64,000 bases of DNA from Pseudomonadales bacterium (GTDB lineage: Bacteria > Pseudomonadota > Gammaproteobacteria > Pseudomonadales > Ketobacteraceae): NCBI GenBank assembly GCA_020062665.1, contig JAGUVW010000031.1, positions 1 through 64,000 of the forward strand, read 5' to 3'. The position numbers were made by a program, and so were the translations under genes. Positions within the stretch are counted from its first letter, which is position 1. Each line of letters starts with the position of its first letter. Positions 53,927 to 64,000 of the stretch are shown in pieces. A model generated the notes under the pieces. That model ran no database searches, was not told the DNA's origin, and saw nothing but the letters and a program-made list of their open reading frames with translations.

Positions 53927-55573
53927 ATGAAAAACAATGATTTACAGATCATTATAGCGCAACTGGATTTTCTGGTCGGCGATATCGACGGAAATGTGGC
54001 CAAGGTGGTCGCCGCGGCGCAGCGGGCACACGGGGAATTCCAGGCGGACGTGATCCTGTTCCCCGAGCTGGCGCTCACCGGCTACCCACCGGAAGACCTG
54101 CTGCTGCGTCCCAGCATCCAGCTGCGGGTGGACAAGGCGCTGGCCCGTTTGCAGCAGCAATTGCCGGCGGATTTGTTTGTGGTGGTGGGCTATCCACGCC
54201 GGCATGGTGACGCACTGTTCAACGCGGCGGGGGTGATTCACGGTGGCCAGCTGATTGCGGAGTACTTCAAGCAGGAACTGCCCAACTTCCAGGTGTTCGA
54301 CGAGAAGCGCTATTTCCAACCGGGAAAAGCCGCCTGCGTGGTGAACATCCGCGGCATTCCCATGGCCATCACCATCTGCGAAGACATCTGGCATTCAGGC
54401 CCCATGTTGCAGGCGAAAGCGGCGGGCGCGCAGCTGATGCTGAATATCAACGGCTCGCCATTCCATCTGCGCAAGGAGCAGGAGCGGGTGCGTCTGCTGC
54501 AGAAGCGGGTGGCGGAGGGCGGCATGCCCATCATTTACGCCAATCTGGTGGGCGGTCAGGATGAACTGGTGTTCGACGGCGGCTCCTGCGTGGTGAATGC
54601 CCAGGGAGAAATGACGTTTCGCGCGCCAGCCTTCGCCGAGGATCTTTACCCGGTCTTCCTGCAGATCGATGGTGGCAAGCCGGTGCCGCGCCAGCAGACA
54701 GTGGAGCCGGATCAGTCGGTGGAAGCCAGTGCCTACAGTGCACTGGTGCTCGGGGTGAGGGATTACGTCAACAAGAACGGTTTCAAGGGCGCGGTGCTGG
54801 GATTGTCCGGTGGCATCGATTCCGCGCTCACGCTGGCGGTGGCGGTGGATGCGCTCGGTGCCGACCGGGTGGAAGCCATCATGATGCCGTTCCGCTACAC
54901 CTCGCAGATGAGCCTGGAGGATGCCAAGGCCGAAGCGGATATTCTGGGCGTGAGTTACAAGGTGCGCCCGATCGAAGCCATGTACGAAGCCTTTATGACC
55001 ACCCTGGCGCCAGATTTCGAAGGCACGGCCCGCGACACCACGGAAGAAAACCTGCAGGCCCGTTGTCGCGGTGTGCTGCTGATGGCACTGTCCAACAAGA
55101 AGCGCTACATCGTACTCACCACCGGCAACAAGAGCGAGATGGCGGTGGGTTACGCCACGCTGTACGGCGACATGGCCGGCGGTTTCGATGTGCTGAAGGA
55201 TATTCCCAAAACGTTGGTGTTCCGCCTTTCCGAATATCGTAATTCACTGAGCCGCGAGAATCCGCCGATCCCGCAGAGGGTGATCGATCGTCCGCCTTCC
55301 GCCGAATTGGCGCCGGATCAGAAAGATCAGGACAGCCTGCCGCCCTACGACATTCTGGATGCGATTCTGGAGCGTTATGTGGAGCGGGATTTCAGCGCAG
55401 ATGCCATCGTGGCCGACGGCTTCGAGCGCGACGTGGTGCAGAAGGTGATCCGGCTAGTGGATCTGAACGAATACAAGCGGCGTCAGGCGGCGGTGGGCGT
55501 GCGCGTGAGCACCCGTGGCTTCGGTCGCGATCGCCGCTATCCGATCACCTGCAAATGGCCGGCAGGGGAATAA
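53927..55573 (+). CDS. nadE: NAD+ synthase (glutamine-hydrolysing)
   Basis: This 548-residue two-domain enzyme makes NAD from nicotinate adenine dinucleotide. The N-terminal nitrilase-type glutaminase has FPELALTGYPPEDLL (glutamate), EYFKQELPNF (lysine) and AITICEDIWH (cysteine). The C-terminal synthetase domain has LGLSGGIDSALTLAV and TTGNKSEMAVGY. The length matches the glutamine-dependent form; the ammonia-only form would be half as long. It is divergent from the pilS unit. Confidence 0.95.
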   Translation: MKNNDLQIIIAQLDFLVGDIDGNVAKVVAAAQRAHGEFQADVILFPELALTGYPPEDLLLRPSIQLRVDKALARLQQQLPADLFVVVGYPRRHGDALFNAAGVIHGGQLIAEYFKQELPNFQVFDEKRYFQPGKAACVVNIRGIPMAITICEDIWHSGPMLQAKAAGAQLMLNINGSPFHLRKEQERVRLLQKRVAEGGMPIIYANLVGGQDELVFDGGSCVVNAQGEMTFRAPAFAEDLYPVFLQIDGGKPVPRQQTVEPDQSVEASAYSALVLGVRDYVNKNGFKGAVLGLSGGIDSALTLAVAVDALGADRVEAIMMPFRYTSQMSLEDAKAEADILGVSYKVRPIEAMYEAFMTTLAPDFEGTARDTTEENLQARCRGVLLMALSNKKRYIVLTTGNKSEMAVGYATLYGDMAGGFDVLKDIPKTLVFRLSEYRNSLSRENPPIPQRVIDRPPSAELAPDQKDQDSLPPYDILDAILERYVERDFSADAIVADGFERDVVQKVIRLVDLNEYKRRQAAVGVRVSTRGFGRDRRYPITCKWPAGE

Positions 55574-55630
55574 CGCTTCTTGCGAAAACGGCGCATGCGT
55601 TCAAGCACGCGCCGCCCTGCAAGCATCTGT

Positions 55631-56077
55631 CTACTTGCGGAAAGGTTTGGTCACCACGCTGCCGACAAATTTCCCCAGCGACGCCGACCAGTCGAAATAA
55701 TCCCGCCACTCGGTGATCTTGCCGTTCTTCACCACGAACACGCCCATCACCGGCAGCTCCACGTTGAAGAAGCGCCCGCCGAGCGTATCCACGCGCTCGG
55801 TCAGCACCACATCACCATTGGCGGCGATGTTCACCATCTCCACGCCGAAGTGATCCATGGCCTTGCCCATGCCTTGCAGCGCCTTCACGATACTTTTCTT
55901 GCCGCGCGCGGTGTGGAACGGCACGTTCTGGTATACGCAATTGTCATCGATCAGTTCCAGCGCGGTGTCCATATCCAGTTTGCAGCAGGCCTGCAGAAAA
56001 TCCTCCACCACGGCCTGGGGTTTGGCTGCGCTGGTTTTCCGGCTGACTGTTTTTTCGGTTTCCATTTCCAGTTCCAT
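55631..56077 (-). CDS. Limonene-1,2-epoxide hydrolase-like protein
   Basis: This 148-residue SnoaL-fold protein resembles limonene-1,2-epoxide hydrolase. The catalytic Asp-Arg-Asp set is visible: Arg and Asp in LTERVDTLGG and the last Asp in EWRDYFDW. The conserved segment VMGVFVVKNGKITEWRDYFD fits the family. It should open a small epoxide with water, but the substrate in this organism is unknown. The ATG at 56077 is chosen because AAGGAG lies seven bases upstream. It ends near nadE and lies 12 bases downstream of bamD. Confidence 0.82.
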   Translation of the reverse strand: MELEMETEKTVSRKTSAAKPQAVVEDFLQACCKLDMDTALELIDDNCVYQNVPFHTARGKKSIVKALQGMGKAMDHFGVEMVNIAANGDVVLTERVDTLGGRFFNVELPVMGVFVVKNGKITEWRDYFDWSASLGKFVGSVVTKPFRK

Positions 56078-56089
56078 TGTCACTCTCCT

Positions 56090-56920
56090 TCAATCCAACA
56101 AGCCGAAGCTCACCACGCTCAGCAGCGAACGCTTGCCGCGTTTGCCGGGTTCGTAGTCGAGTTCGCCTTGTTCATCCAATGCCGGGTGATCTGGATAATT
56201 GTGGCGCAACACATTGACGGTGGAGCGCTGCAAATCAACCAGGCCCAGCTCCGCGTAGGCTTTCGCCATGATTGCCAGTCCATCGGGAACGGCAGGGCTG
56301 GTGTTGAAGTTTTCCACGATATAACGGCCGCGATTGGCCGCTGCCACATAGGCGCCGCGGCGCATGTAGAAATCCGCCGCTTTCAGTTCATAGGCCGCCA
56401 GCAGATTGCGCAGGTACACCATGCGCTGGCGGGCATCCGCGGCATACACGCTGTTGGGAAAACGGTTGATCAGGCGGTTGAAATCCTCGAAGGATTCCCG
56501 CGCCGGCCCCATGTCGCGCTCGGTGAAATCGCTGGGAATGAAGCGTTCCAGCAAGCCACGATCCACGCTGTACGATGACAATCCTTTCATGTAATAGGCG
56601 TAGTCCAGCTGGGCATGATCGGGATAGGTATTGATGAAGCGCTCGGCGTTGGCGGCGGCAGCCTCGTAGTCCAGCGCGCGGTAATGGCAGTAGATCAGAT
56701 CCAGCTTGGCCTGGGCAGCGTAACGGCCGAAGGGATAACGGGATTCCAGGCCCTGCAGACGCTCGATAGCCAGCGTCATGTTGTTGCTGCCGATGGCGTC
56801 CTGGGCTTCCTGGTAGAACTGGCGCTCGGACAGTTGCGGCGTTTTCGGATCGGAGGCGCAACCGCTCAGCAGTGCAACCAGCAGGACAAAAGGCATCAGC
56901 CAAAGGCGAATCACGGACAT
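56090..56920 (-). CDS. bamD: Outer membrane assembly lipoprotein BamD
   Basis: This 276-residue lipoprotein of the BAM complex inserts beta-barrel proteins into the outer membrane. It has the lipobox LLSGC (Cys21). Five TPR-like repeats follow, with the phrases SRYPFGRYAAQAKLDLIYCHYR and AERFINTYPDHAQLDYAYYMKG. It is divergent from rluD, as in E. coli and Pseudomonas. A TATAAT at 56954-56959 on the minus strand is a likely -10 element. Confidence 0.95.
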   Translation of the reverse strand: MSVIRLWLMPFVLLVALLSGCASDPKTPQLSERQFYQEAQDAIGSNNMTLAIERLQGLESRYPFGRYAAQAKLDLIYCHYRALDYEAAAANAERFINTYPDHAQLDYAYYMKGLSSYSVDRGLLERFIPSDFTERDMGPARESFEDFNRLINRFPNSVYAADARQRMVYLRNLLAAYELKAADFYMRRGAYVAAANRGRYIVENFNTSPAVPDGLAIMAKAYAELGLVDLQRSTVNVLRHNYPDHPALDEQGELDYEPGKRGKRSLLSVVSFGLLD

Positions 56921-57046
56921 CGGTGCTCTTCTTGTGAACGTAAGCGAACGGGCATTATAGCCAGAAACCCCTCCCAGAACAGTTGGCGTATGCGAATCCG
57001 CCAGCAGGGGTTAAACTGTCAGACCTTCTGACCCGGAACCCGTTCC

Positions 57047-58006
57047 ATGACACAACAGATCAACCTTCAGGCCGAGGTGCCAGACAGCCTGGCCGGCCAG
57101 CGCCTGGATCAGGTGGCCGCCGAGCTGTTTCCCGACTATTCCCGTTCCCGCCTGCAGACCTGGATCAAGAACGGCGATTTGAAGGTGAACGGTGAAGTCC
57201 GCAAGACTCGCGACAAGATTCTGGGTGGCGAGAAGCTGGAACTGCAGACGGAACTGGTGGCGGATGAAAGCTGGGAGCCCCAGGCCATCGCCCTCGACAT
57301 CATTTATGAAGACGAGCATCTGCTGGTGATCAACAAGCCGGTGGGGCTGGTGGTGCATCCGGGTGCCGGCAACGCTGATAGCACTCTGCTCAATGCCCTG
57401 CTGCACCACTGCCCGGAACTGGCTACGCTGCCCAGGGCCGGCATCGTTCATCGCATCGACAAGGACACCACCGGGCTATTGGTGGTGGCGAAGACCCTCA
57501 AGGCCCACACCTCCCTGGTGGATCAATTACAGGAAAAATCCGCGTTTCGGGAATACGAAGCCATCGTCTGTGGCGTGATGACCGGCGGTGGCAAGGTGGA
57601 CGAGCCCATCGGCCGTCATCCCACGGTGCGCACCAAACAGGCGGTGAGCCATTCCGGCAAGCCGGCGGTGACCCATTACCGGGTGCTGGAACGGTTCCGG
57701 GGCCATACCCATATCCGGGTGCAGCTGGAAACCGGCCGCACCCACCAGATCCGCGTCCACATGGCCCATATCCGCTATCCTCTGCTGGGTGATCCCTTGT
57801 ATGGCGAGCGCCTGCGCCTGCCCAAGGGGGCCACGGCGGAACTCATTGAAGCGCTGCGCGGTTTCAAGCGCCAGGCTCTGCATGCCCGCAAGCTGGGGGT
57901 GATCCATCCGGCCACGGGCGAATATATGGAGTGGGAAACGCCGTTGCCGGCGGATTTTCAGACCATGCTGAGGATTCTGCGGGATGATCTCCAACAGGGT
58001 GAATGA
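57047..58006 (+). CDS. rluD: 23S rRNA pseudouridine synthase RluD
   Basis: This 319-residue enzyme makes pseudouridines 1911, 1915 and 1917 of 23S rRNA. An S4 RNA-binding domain fills about residues 15-75. The catalytic motif is HRIDKDTTGLLV, with the nucleophilic aspartate at residue 138. LETGRTHQIRVHMAHI is a further family signature. It is divergent from bamD and overlaps the following pgeF start by 23 bases. Confidence 0.95.
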   Translation: MTQQINLQAEVPDSLAGQRLDQVAAELFPDYSRSRLQTWIKNGDLKVNGEVRKTRDKILGGEKLELQTELVADESWEPQAIALDIIYEDEHLLVINKPVGLVVHPGAGNADSTLLNALLHHCPELATLPRAGIVHRIDKDTTGLLVVAKTLKAHTSLVDQLQEKSAFREYEAIVCGVMTGGGKVDEPIGRHPTVRTKQAVSHSGKPAVTHYRVLERFRGHTHIRVQLETGRTHQIRVHMAHIRYPLLGDPLYGERLRLPKGATAELIEALRGFKRQALHARKLGVIHPATGEYMEWETPLPADFQTMLRILRDDLQQGE

Positions 58007-58760
58007 CGCGCTGGTAGACCAGTGGCTGACGCCGGACTGGCCCGACGTCACGCCCGCCATTCGGCAGCGGGTGCGGGCCTATGTCACCACCCGCGCCGGC
58101 CAGCTCAGCGCCCATCCCTACGATGGCTTCAACACCGCCAACCATGTGGGTGACGATCCTGGCCACGTGCTCGCCAACCGGCAATCCCTGGCGGACTATT
58201 TCGGCTGGCAGCAGGAGCCCCAGTGGCTGAGGCAGGTGCACGGTGTGGAGGTGATCGAAGCCAGTGCCGACGGTATCGAACGGGAAGGGGATGCCGTTTT
58301 CACCCGCGATCCCGGCCAGATCTGTACGCTGCATACGGCGGACTGTCTGCCGGTGTTGTTCACCGCAGAAAGTGCTGACATCGTGGCCATGGCCCACGCA
58401 GGCTGGCGCGGACTGGCGAGCGGGATTCTGGAGCAGACCGTTGCAAAACTGGCGGTGCGCCCCGATCAGATCAGGGTATGGCTCGGCCCCGCCATTGGCC
58501 CCGATGCCTTCGAAGTGGGGGATGAAGTGCGTGCGGCCTTTATGGCGACTCACCCCGAGGCGGAAACCTGCTTCCATATCAACGCCAACGAGCGCTGGCA
58601 GGCGGATCTGTACGCGCTGGCCCGCTTGCGGCTGGGCAAACTGGGGATCGACAAAGTCTCAGGCGGAAACTTCTGCACCTATGCGGATCCGCGCTTTTTT
58701 TCCTTCCGCCGTCAATCGGTTACCGGGCGGATGCTGTCGCTGATCTGGCTGGAGGCCTAA
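57984..58760 (+). CDS. pgeF: Polyphenol oxidase-family purine nucleoside phosphorylase PgeF (YfiH)
   Basis: This 258-residue protein is of the YfiH family, with reported roles in purine nucleoside metabolism and peptidoglycan editing. The metal-site phrases are QVHGVEV, HTADCLPVLF and AMAHAGWRGLASG. The start at 57984 overlaps rluD; a GTG at 57999 is an alternative. The order rluD-pgeF-clpB is the same as in E. coli and Pseudomonas. It ends about 130 bases before clpB, which has its own heat-shock promoter. Confidence 0.93.
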   Translation: MISNRVNDALVDQWLTPDWPDVTPAIRQRVRAYVTTRAGQLSAHPYDGFNTANHVGDDPGHVLANRQSLADYFGWQQEPQWLRQVHGVEVIEASADGIEREGDAVFTRDPGQICTLHTADCLPVLFTAESADIVAMAHAGWRGLASGILEQTVAKLAVRPDQIRVWLGPAIGPDAFEVGDEVRAAFMATHPEAETCFHINANERWQADLYALARLRLGKLGIDKVSGGNFCTYADPRFFSFRRQSVTGRMLSLIWLEA

Positions 58761-58815
58761 GCCCGCGCCAACTTGATCCAACTCAATAACCCTCCCTCCC
58801 AACCGGCTATCGTCG

Positions 58816-58844
58816 CTTGAAATCCTCCTTCACAACCCCATTTA
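58816..58844 (+). promoter_or_regulatory. Sigma-32 (RpoH) heat-shock promoter of clpB
   Basis: CTTGAAA (58816-58822) and CCCCATTTA (58836-58844) are 13 bases apart, a near-perfect match to the sigma-32 consensus, and lie about 48 bases before clpB. Confidence 0.92.
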
Positions 58845-58891
58845 GGTAGCAATCGCACCACTGACACCTGAATTCTCCACGAGGAACCCTC

Positions 58892-61465
<2,574 letters not shown>

Positions 61466-61480
61466 CGTCTCATACAAAAA

Positions 61481-61516
61481 ACAAAAGCCCCCGGTGTTCA
61501 GGCCGGGGGCTTTTGT
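61481..61516. terminator. Terminator between clpB and the DUF4124 gene
   Basis: A 14-bp stem (ACAAAAGCCCCCGG / CCGGGGGCTTTTGT) with an eight-base loop has A-rich and T-rich flanks. It should work in both directions for the convergent genes. Confidence 0.93.
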
Positions 61517-61539
61517 TCATGCAATCAAAATGAAAACTG

Positions 61540-62016
61540 TTACTTGCAGTTATCCTTGATATACGATTCTGCGGCCTTTTCCCGCTCTGCCTTTTCCTCG
61601 TCGGTCAGGTAGCGGTACTCACCCTTTTCATCCTTCTCGCGGATGCGGGCACTGTTCTTCAGGGCGCTCAGGTTCTGCTTATAGATCTTGCAGTTCTCTT
61701 CGACAATCTTGGCGTTCTCTTCTGACACCTTGTTCTGCTCGGCGTCAGCGGCTGCCTGCTGGCCTTGAGCCTCGGCCTTGGCGCGATTCTCTTCCAGCGC
61801 CTTCACCGCTTCATCCCGGGACGAGCCCACCTTCACATTCACCAGCTGGGCCTTGCTTGGGTCGGGCGGATTCTCGCCGTAGTGGACAACCCCGGCAGCG
61901 TCGACCCACTTGTAATACTTGCCGGCAGCCTGGATTGAGGAGGCCAACACGAGAGCGGTCAAAACGGCACCCAGCAGGGCGAAACGGTTCATTTTCATTG
62001 TCGTACCAAGCTCCAT
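61540..62016 (-). CDS. Exported DUF4124 domain protein
   Basis: This 158-residue protein has a signal peptide ending near SSIQAAGK. The DUF4124 phrase YYKWVDAAGVVHYGENPP follows directly. The rest is highly charged and helical, probably a coiled coil. The family is common in gammaproteobacteria but its function is not known; a periplasmic structural or scaffolding role is possible. The ATG at 62016 has GGAG eight bases upstream; later in-frame ATGs at 61998 and 61992 are possible. Confidence 0.85.
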   Translation of the reverse strand: MELGTTMKMNRFALLGAVLTALVLASSIQAAGKYYKWVDAAGVVHYGENPPDPSKAQLVNVKVGSSRDEAVKALEENRAKAEAQGQQAAADAEQNKVSEENAKIVEENCKIYKQNLSALKNSARIREKDEKGEYRYLTDEEKAEREKAAESYIKDNCK

Positions 62017-62489
62017 GGAAAATTCTCCGTTTAAATATAGCTGCTTAGGTGAGGGTTACGTAGGAAAACGCGAACAATCTGTGAATTGCGTCCGCCAAGC
62101 TGCTGAAACACGCCTGGAGCCGGCATGTCACCTGGCTTTGCAAGGTTTTGACTTCTATTGACAAAACGGCCAAGCCTGTCAACATATGCGGCTCACTGAG
62201 GTGGGTGCGGCCGGTCGGGGAATCCCCTAAGCTGGTTGCGCTAGAGCGAGAACATCGCCACTTTAACGCAGTCCTATCTGCTTTACCCCGTCGATCTCGC
62301 TAGAAGAATCATATGCCCAAAGCGTATGAGGTGGAACAGCCCCATCCCCGGCCGTTCTGCCGCAACTAGCTCAGACCCACAGTCCCTGCCGCCAGCCGCG
62401 CGGGGCACTGCAATTCACAGATTCATTAACGAAAGCAATGACTTGGGCATCCCTGGCCATGACCAGCGCTCAAGACGAGGTGTGAGATC
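62017..62489. other. 473-bp intergenic region upstream of acetolactate synthase
   Basis: The region carries the control signals for the divergent DUF4124 gene and for ilvI. A TTGACA at 62158-62163 has a weak AACATA at 17-base spacing. Seven-base arms AGCGAGA (62245) and TCTCGCT (62295) could pair. No leader peptide with runs of Ile, Leu or Val codons was found, so classical attenuation is not supported. Confidence 0.5.
62158..62186 (+). promoter_or_regulatory. Possible promoter upstream of acetolactate synthase
   Basis: A perfect TTGACA at 62158-62163 is followed after 17 bases by AACATA, a poor -10. It lies about 300 bases before the gene, so the transcript would have a long leader. Confidence 0.4.
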
Positions 62490-64000
62490 GTGGAACTCTT
62501 ATCTGGCGCAGAAATGATCGTCCGAGCCCTGAAGGACGAGGGGGTCGAAACCATTTTCGGTTATCCCGGCGGCGCAGTACTTCATATATATGACGCACTG
62601 TTCCAGCAGAAGGGCATTACCCACGTTCTGGTGCGGCATGAACAGGCCGCCGCCCACGCGGCCGACGGCTTCTCCCGTGCCAGCGGCAAGGTCGGCGTGG
62701 TGCTGGCCACTTCTGGCCCCGGCGCCACCAATACCGTCACCGGTATCGCCACTGCCTATATGGATTCCATCCCGATGGTCATCATCACTGGCCAGGTCCA
62801 GACCGACTGGATCGGTAACGATGCCTTCCAGGAAACCGACATCGTCGGAGTGACCCGCCCCATCGTCAAACACAGCTTCATGGTGAAGCGGACCGAAGAT
62901 ATTCCCGCCACCATCAAGAAAGCCTTTTACCTGGCATCTACCGGCCGTCCCGGCCCGGTGCTGGTCGATATCCCCAAGGATCTCACCAGCCCGGCGCTGA
63001 CCTATGAATACAGCTACCCGGCCAAGGTGAAGATGCGTTCCTACAACGTGGTCACCAAGGGGCATTCCGGCCAGATCAAGAAGGCCGTTGATCTGATGAT
63101 GACGGCCAAGCGGCCCGTCATCTATTCCGGCGGCGGCGTCGTTCAGGGCAATGCGAGCCACCTGCTGACCGATCTGGTTCACAAGCTGGGCTTCCCCTGC
63201 ACCAATACCCTGATGGGACTGGGCGCGCTGTCCGGAGAGGACAAGCAGTTCATCGGCATGCTGGGCATGCACGGCACCTACGAAGCCAACATGGCCATGC
63301 ACCATGCCGACCTGATTCTGGCCATCGGCGTGCGCTTTGACGACCGCGTCACCAACCACACCTCCAAGTTCTGCCCCAACGCCAAGATCATTCATATTGA
63401 TGTCGACCCGGCCTCTATCTCCAAGAACGTGGCGGTGGACATCCCCATCGTCGGCCCGGTGGATCAGGTGCTGGCCGAGATGCTGGAGCAACTGGAAAAA
63501 ACCGACGAGCGCAACGACAAAGCCGCACTGGACGCCTGGTGGAAGCAGATCGATGCCTGGCGTGCCTATCACGGCCTGCGCTACGAAACCAAGCCCGACA
63601 TTCTCAAGCCCCAGCAGGTCATCGAGAGCCTGTGGCGGGTCACCAACGGCGAGGCGATCATCACCTCCGATGTGGGCCAGCACCAGATGTTCGCGGCCCA
63701 GTTCTACAAGTTCAAGCGTCCGCGCCAGTGGATCAACTCCGGCGGCCTGGGCACCATGGGCTTCGGTCTGCCGGCGGCCATGGGCTGTCTGGTGGCGTGC
63801 CCGGATGCCACCGTCGCCTGCGTTACCGGCGAAGGCAGTATCCAGATGAACATCCAGGAACTGGCCACCTGTCTGCAGTACCGCTTCCCGGTGAAAATCA
63901 TCAACGTCAACAACCAGTCCCTGGGCATGGTGCGCCAGTGGCAGGACATGCAGTATCAGGGCCGCCACTCCAGCTCCACCTACGAAGAGTCACTGCCGGA
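62490..64000 (+). CDS. ilvI: Acetolactate synthase large subunit (3' end cut by window edge)
   Basis: This thiamine-diphosphate enzyme performs the first common step of valine, leucine and isoleucine synthesis. The visible 503 codons start with [20 protein letters not shown], followed by [35 protein letters not shown] (catalytic glutamate) and [12 protein letters not shown]. The cofactor-binding part [17 protein letters not shown] comes near the right edge. The family is about 570 residues long, so roughly 70 are missing. The start is GTG at 62490 with GAGG nine bases upstream. The small subunit gene ilvH is expected next, outside the window. Confidence 0.95.
   Translation, partial: MELLSGAEMIVRALKDEGVETIFGYPGGAVLHIYDALFQQKGITHVLVRHEQAAAHAADGFSRASGKVGVVLATSGPGATNTVTGIATAYMDSIPMVIITGQVQTDWIGNDAFQETDIVGVTRPIVKHSFMVKRTEDIPATIKKAFYLASTGRPGPVLVDIPKDLTSPALTYEYSYPAKVKMRSYNVVTKGHSGQIKKAVDLMMTAKRPVIYSGGGVVQGNASHLLTDLVHKLGFPCTNTLMGLGALSGEDKQFIGMLGMHGTYEANMAMHHADLILAIGVRFDDRVTNHTSKFCPNAKIIHIDVDPASISKNVAVDIPIVGPVDQVLAEMLEQLEKTDERNDKAALDAWWKQIDAWRAYHGLRYETKPDILKPQQVIESLWRVTNGEAIITSDVGQHQMFAAQFYKFKRPRQWINSGGLGTMGFGLPAAMGCLVACPDATVACVTGEGSIQMNIQELATCLQYRFPVKIINVNNQSLGMVRQWQDMQYQGRHSSSTYEESLP

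Noticed and set aside
55574-55630. Terminator between nadE and the epoxide hydrolase-like gene
   Set aside because: A GC-rich pairing (GGCGC/GCGCC) exists but the stem is short and there is no T-tract.
62186-62369. ilv leader peptides for attenuation
   Set aside because: The two short frames (14 and 18 codons) have no cluster of Leu, Ile or Val codons and no terminator/antiterminator pair was evident.
62499-63968. 489-codon minus-strand open frame
   Set aside because: Antisense to acetolactate synthase, which shows all expected family motifs on the plus strand.

Overview
The window looks like chromosomal DNA from a GC-rich gammaproteobacterium, probably of the Alcanivorax/Pseudomonas type. 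I infer this from gene order and protein families only; no database was searched. Two long blocks match the order known from Pseudomonas aeruginosa. One runs ribF-ileS-lspA-fkpB-ispH into a pilE/pilY1/pilX/pilW/pilV/fimU operon. The other runs fimT, thiO, pilR, pilS, bamD, rluD, pgeF, clpB. Most of the window is housekeeping DNA.

Layout. 1-8.5 kb: a molybdenum hydroxylase pair (cut by the left edge), a DUF938 methyltransferase, a cupin, a FemAB/GNAT-like protein, an M48 protease with LemA, and a lytic transglycosylase. 8.9-12.4 kb: folE2, an orphan lipoprotein and an SDR epimerase. 12.7-17.5 kb: cysS, about 570 bp rich in nested inverted repeats, thrS and a QueD-like protein. 17.6-22.1 kb: dihydroorotase, a NADH-dehydrogenase-like flavoprotein, a peptide deformylase, an EVE protein and a zinc-ribbon protein. 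22.3-27.2 kb: tRNA-Pro(CGG), ispB, rplU-rpmA, obgE, proB, rpsT. 27.4-34.8 kb: murJ, ribF-ileS-lspA-fkpB-ispH. 34.8-49.3 kb: type IV pilus minor pilins and PilY1. 49.5-53.8 kb: thiO, pilRS and a small membrane protein. 53.9-61.5 kb: nadE, a limonene-epoxide-hydrolase-like protein, bamD, rluD, pgeF and clpB with a heat-shock promoter. 61.5-64 kb: a DUF4124 protein and the start of acetolactate synthase (cut by the right edge).

The most unusual part is 34.8-49.3 kb. It holds two complete minor-pilin/PilY1 sets in opposite orientation. Set 1 (minus strand: fimU-pilV-pilW-pilX-pilY1-pilE) is the one expected beside ispH. Set 2 (plus strand: pilE-pilV-pilW-pilX-pilY1) sits between fimU and fimT, which are neighbours in P. 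aeruginosa. The set 1 PilY1 is very large (1569 aa). Its von Willebrand A domain appears to be interrupted by about 580 residues containing three tandem beta-sandwich-like repeats. The set 2 PilY1 (1063 aa) has no such insertion. Together with the nearby PilS-PilR sensor pair, this suggests a pilus machine with two alternative tip or priming complexes, perhaps with different adhesins.
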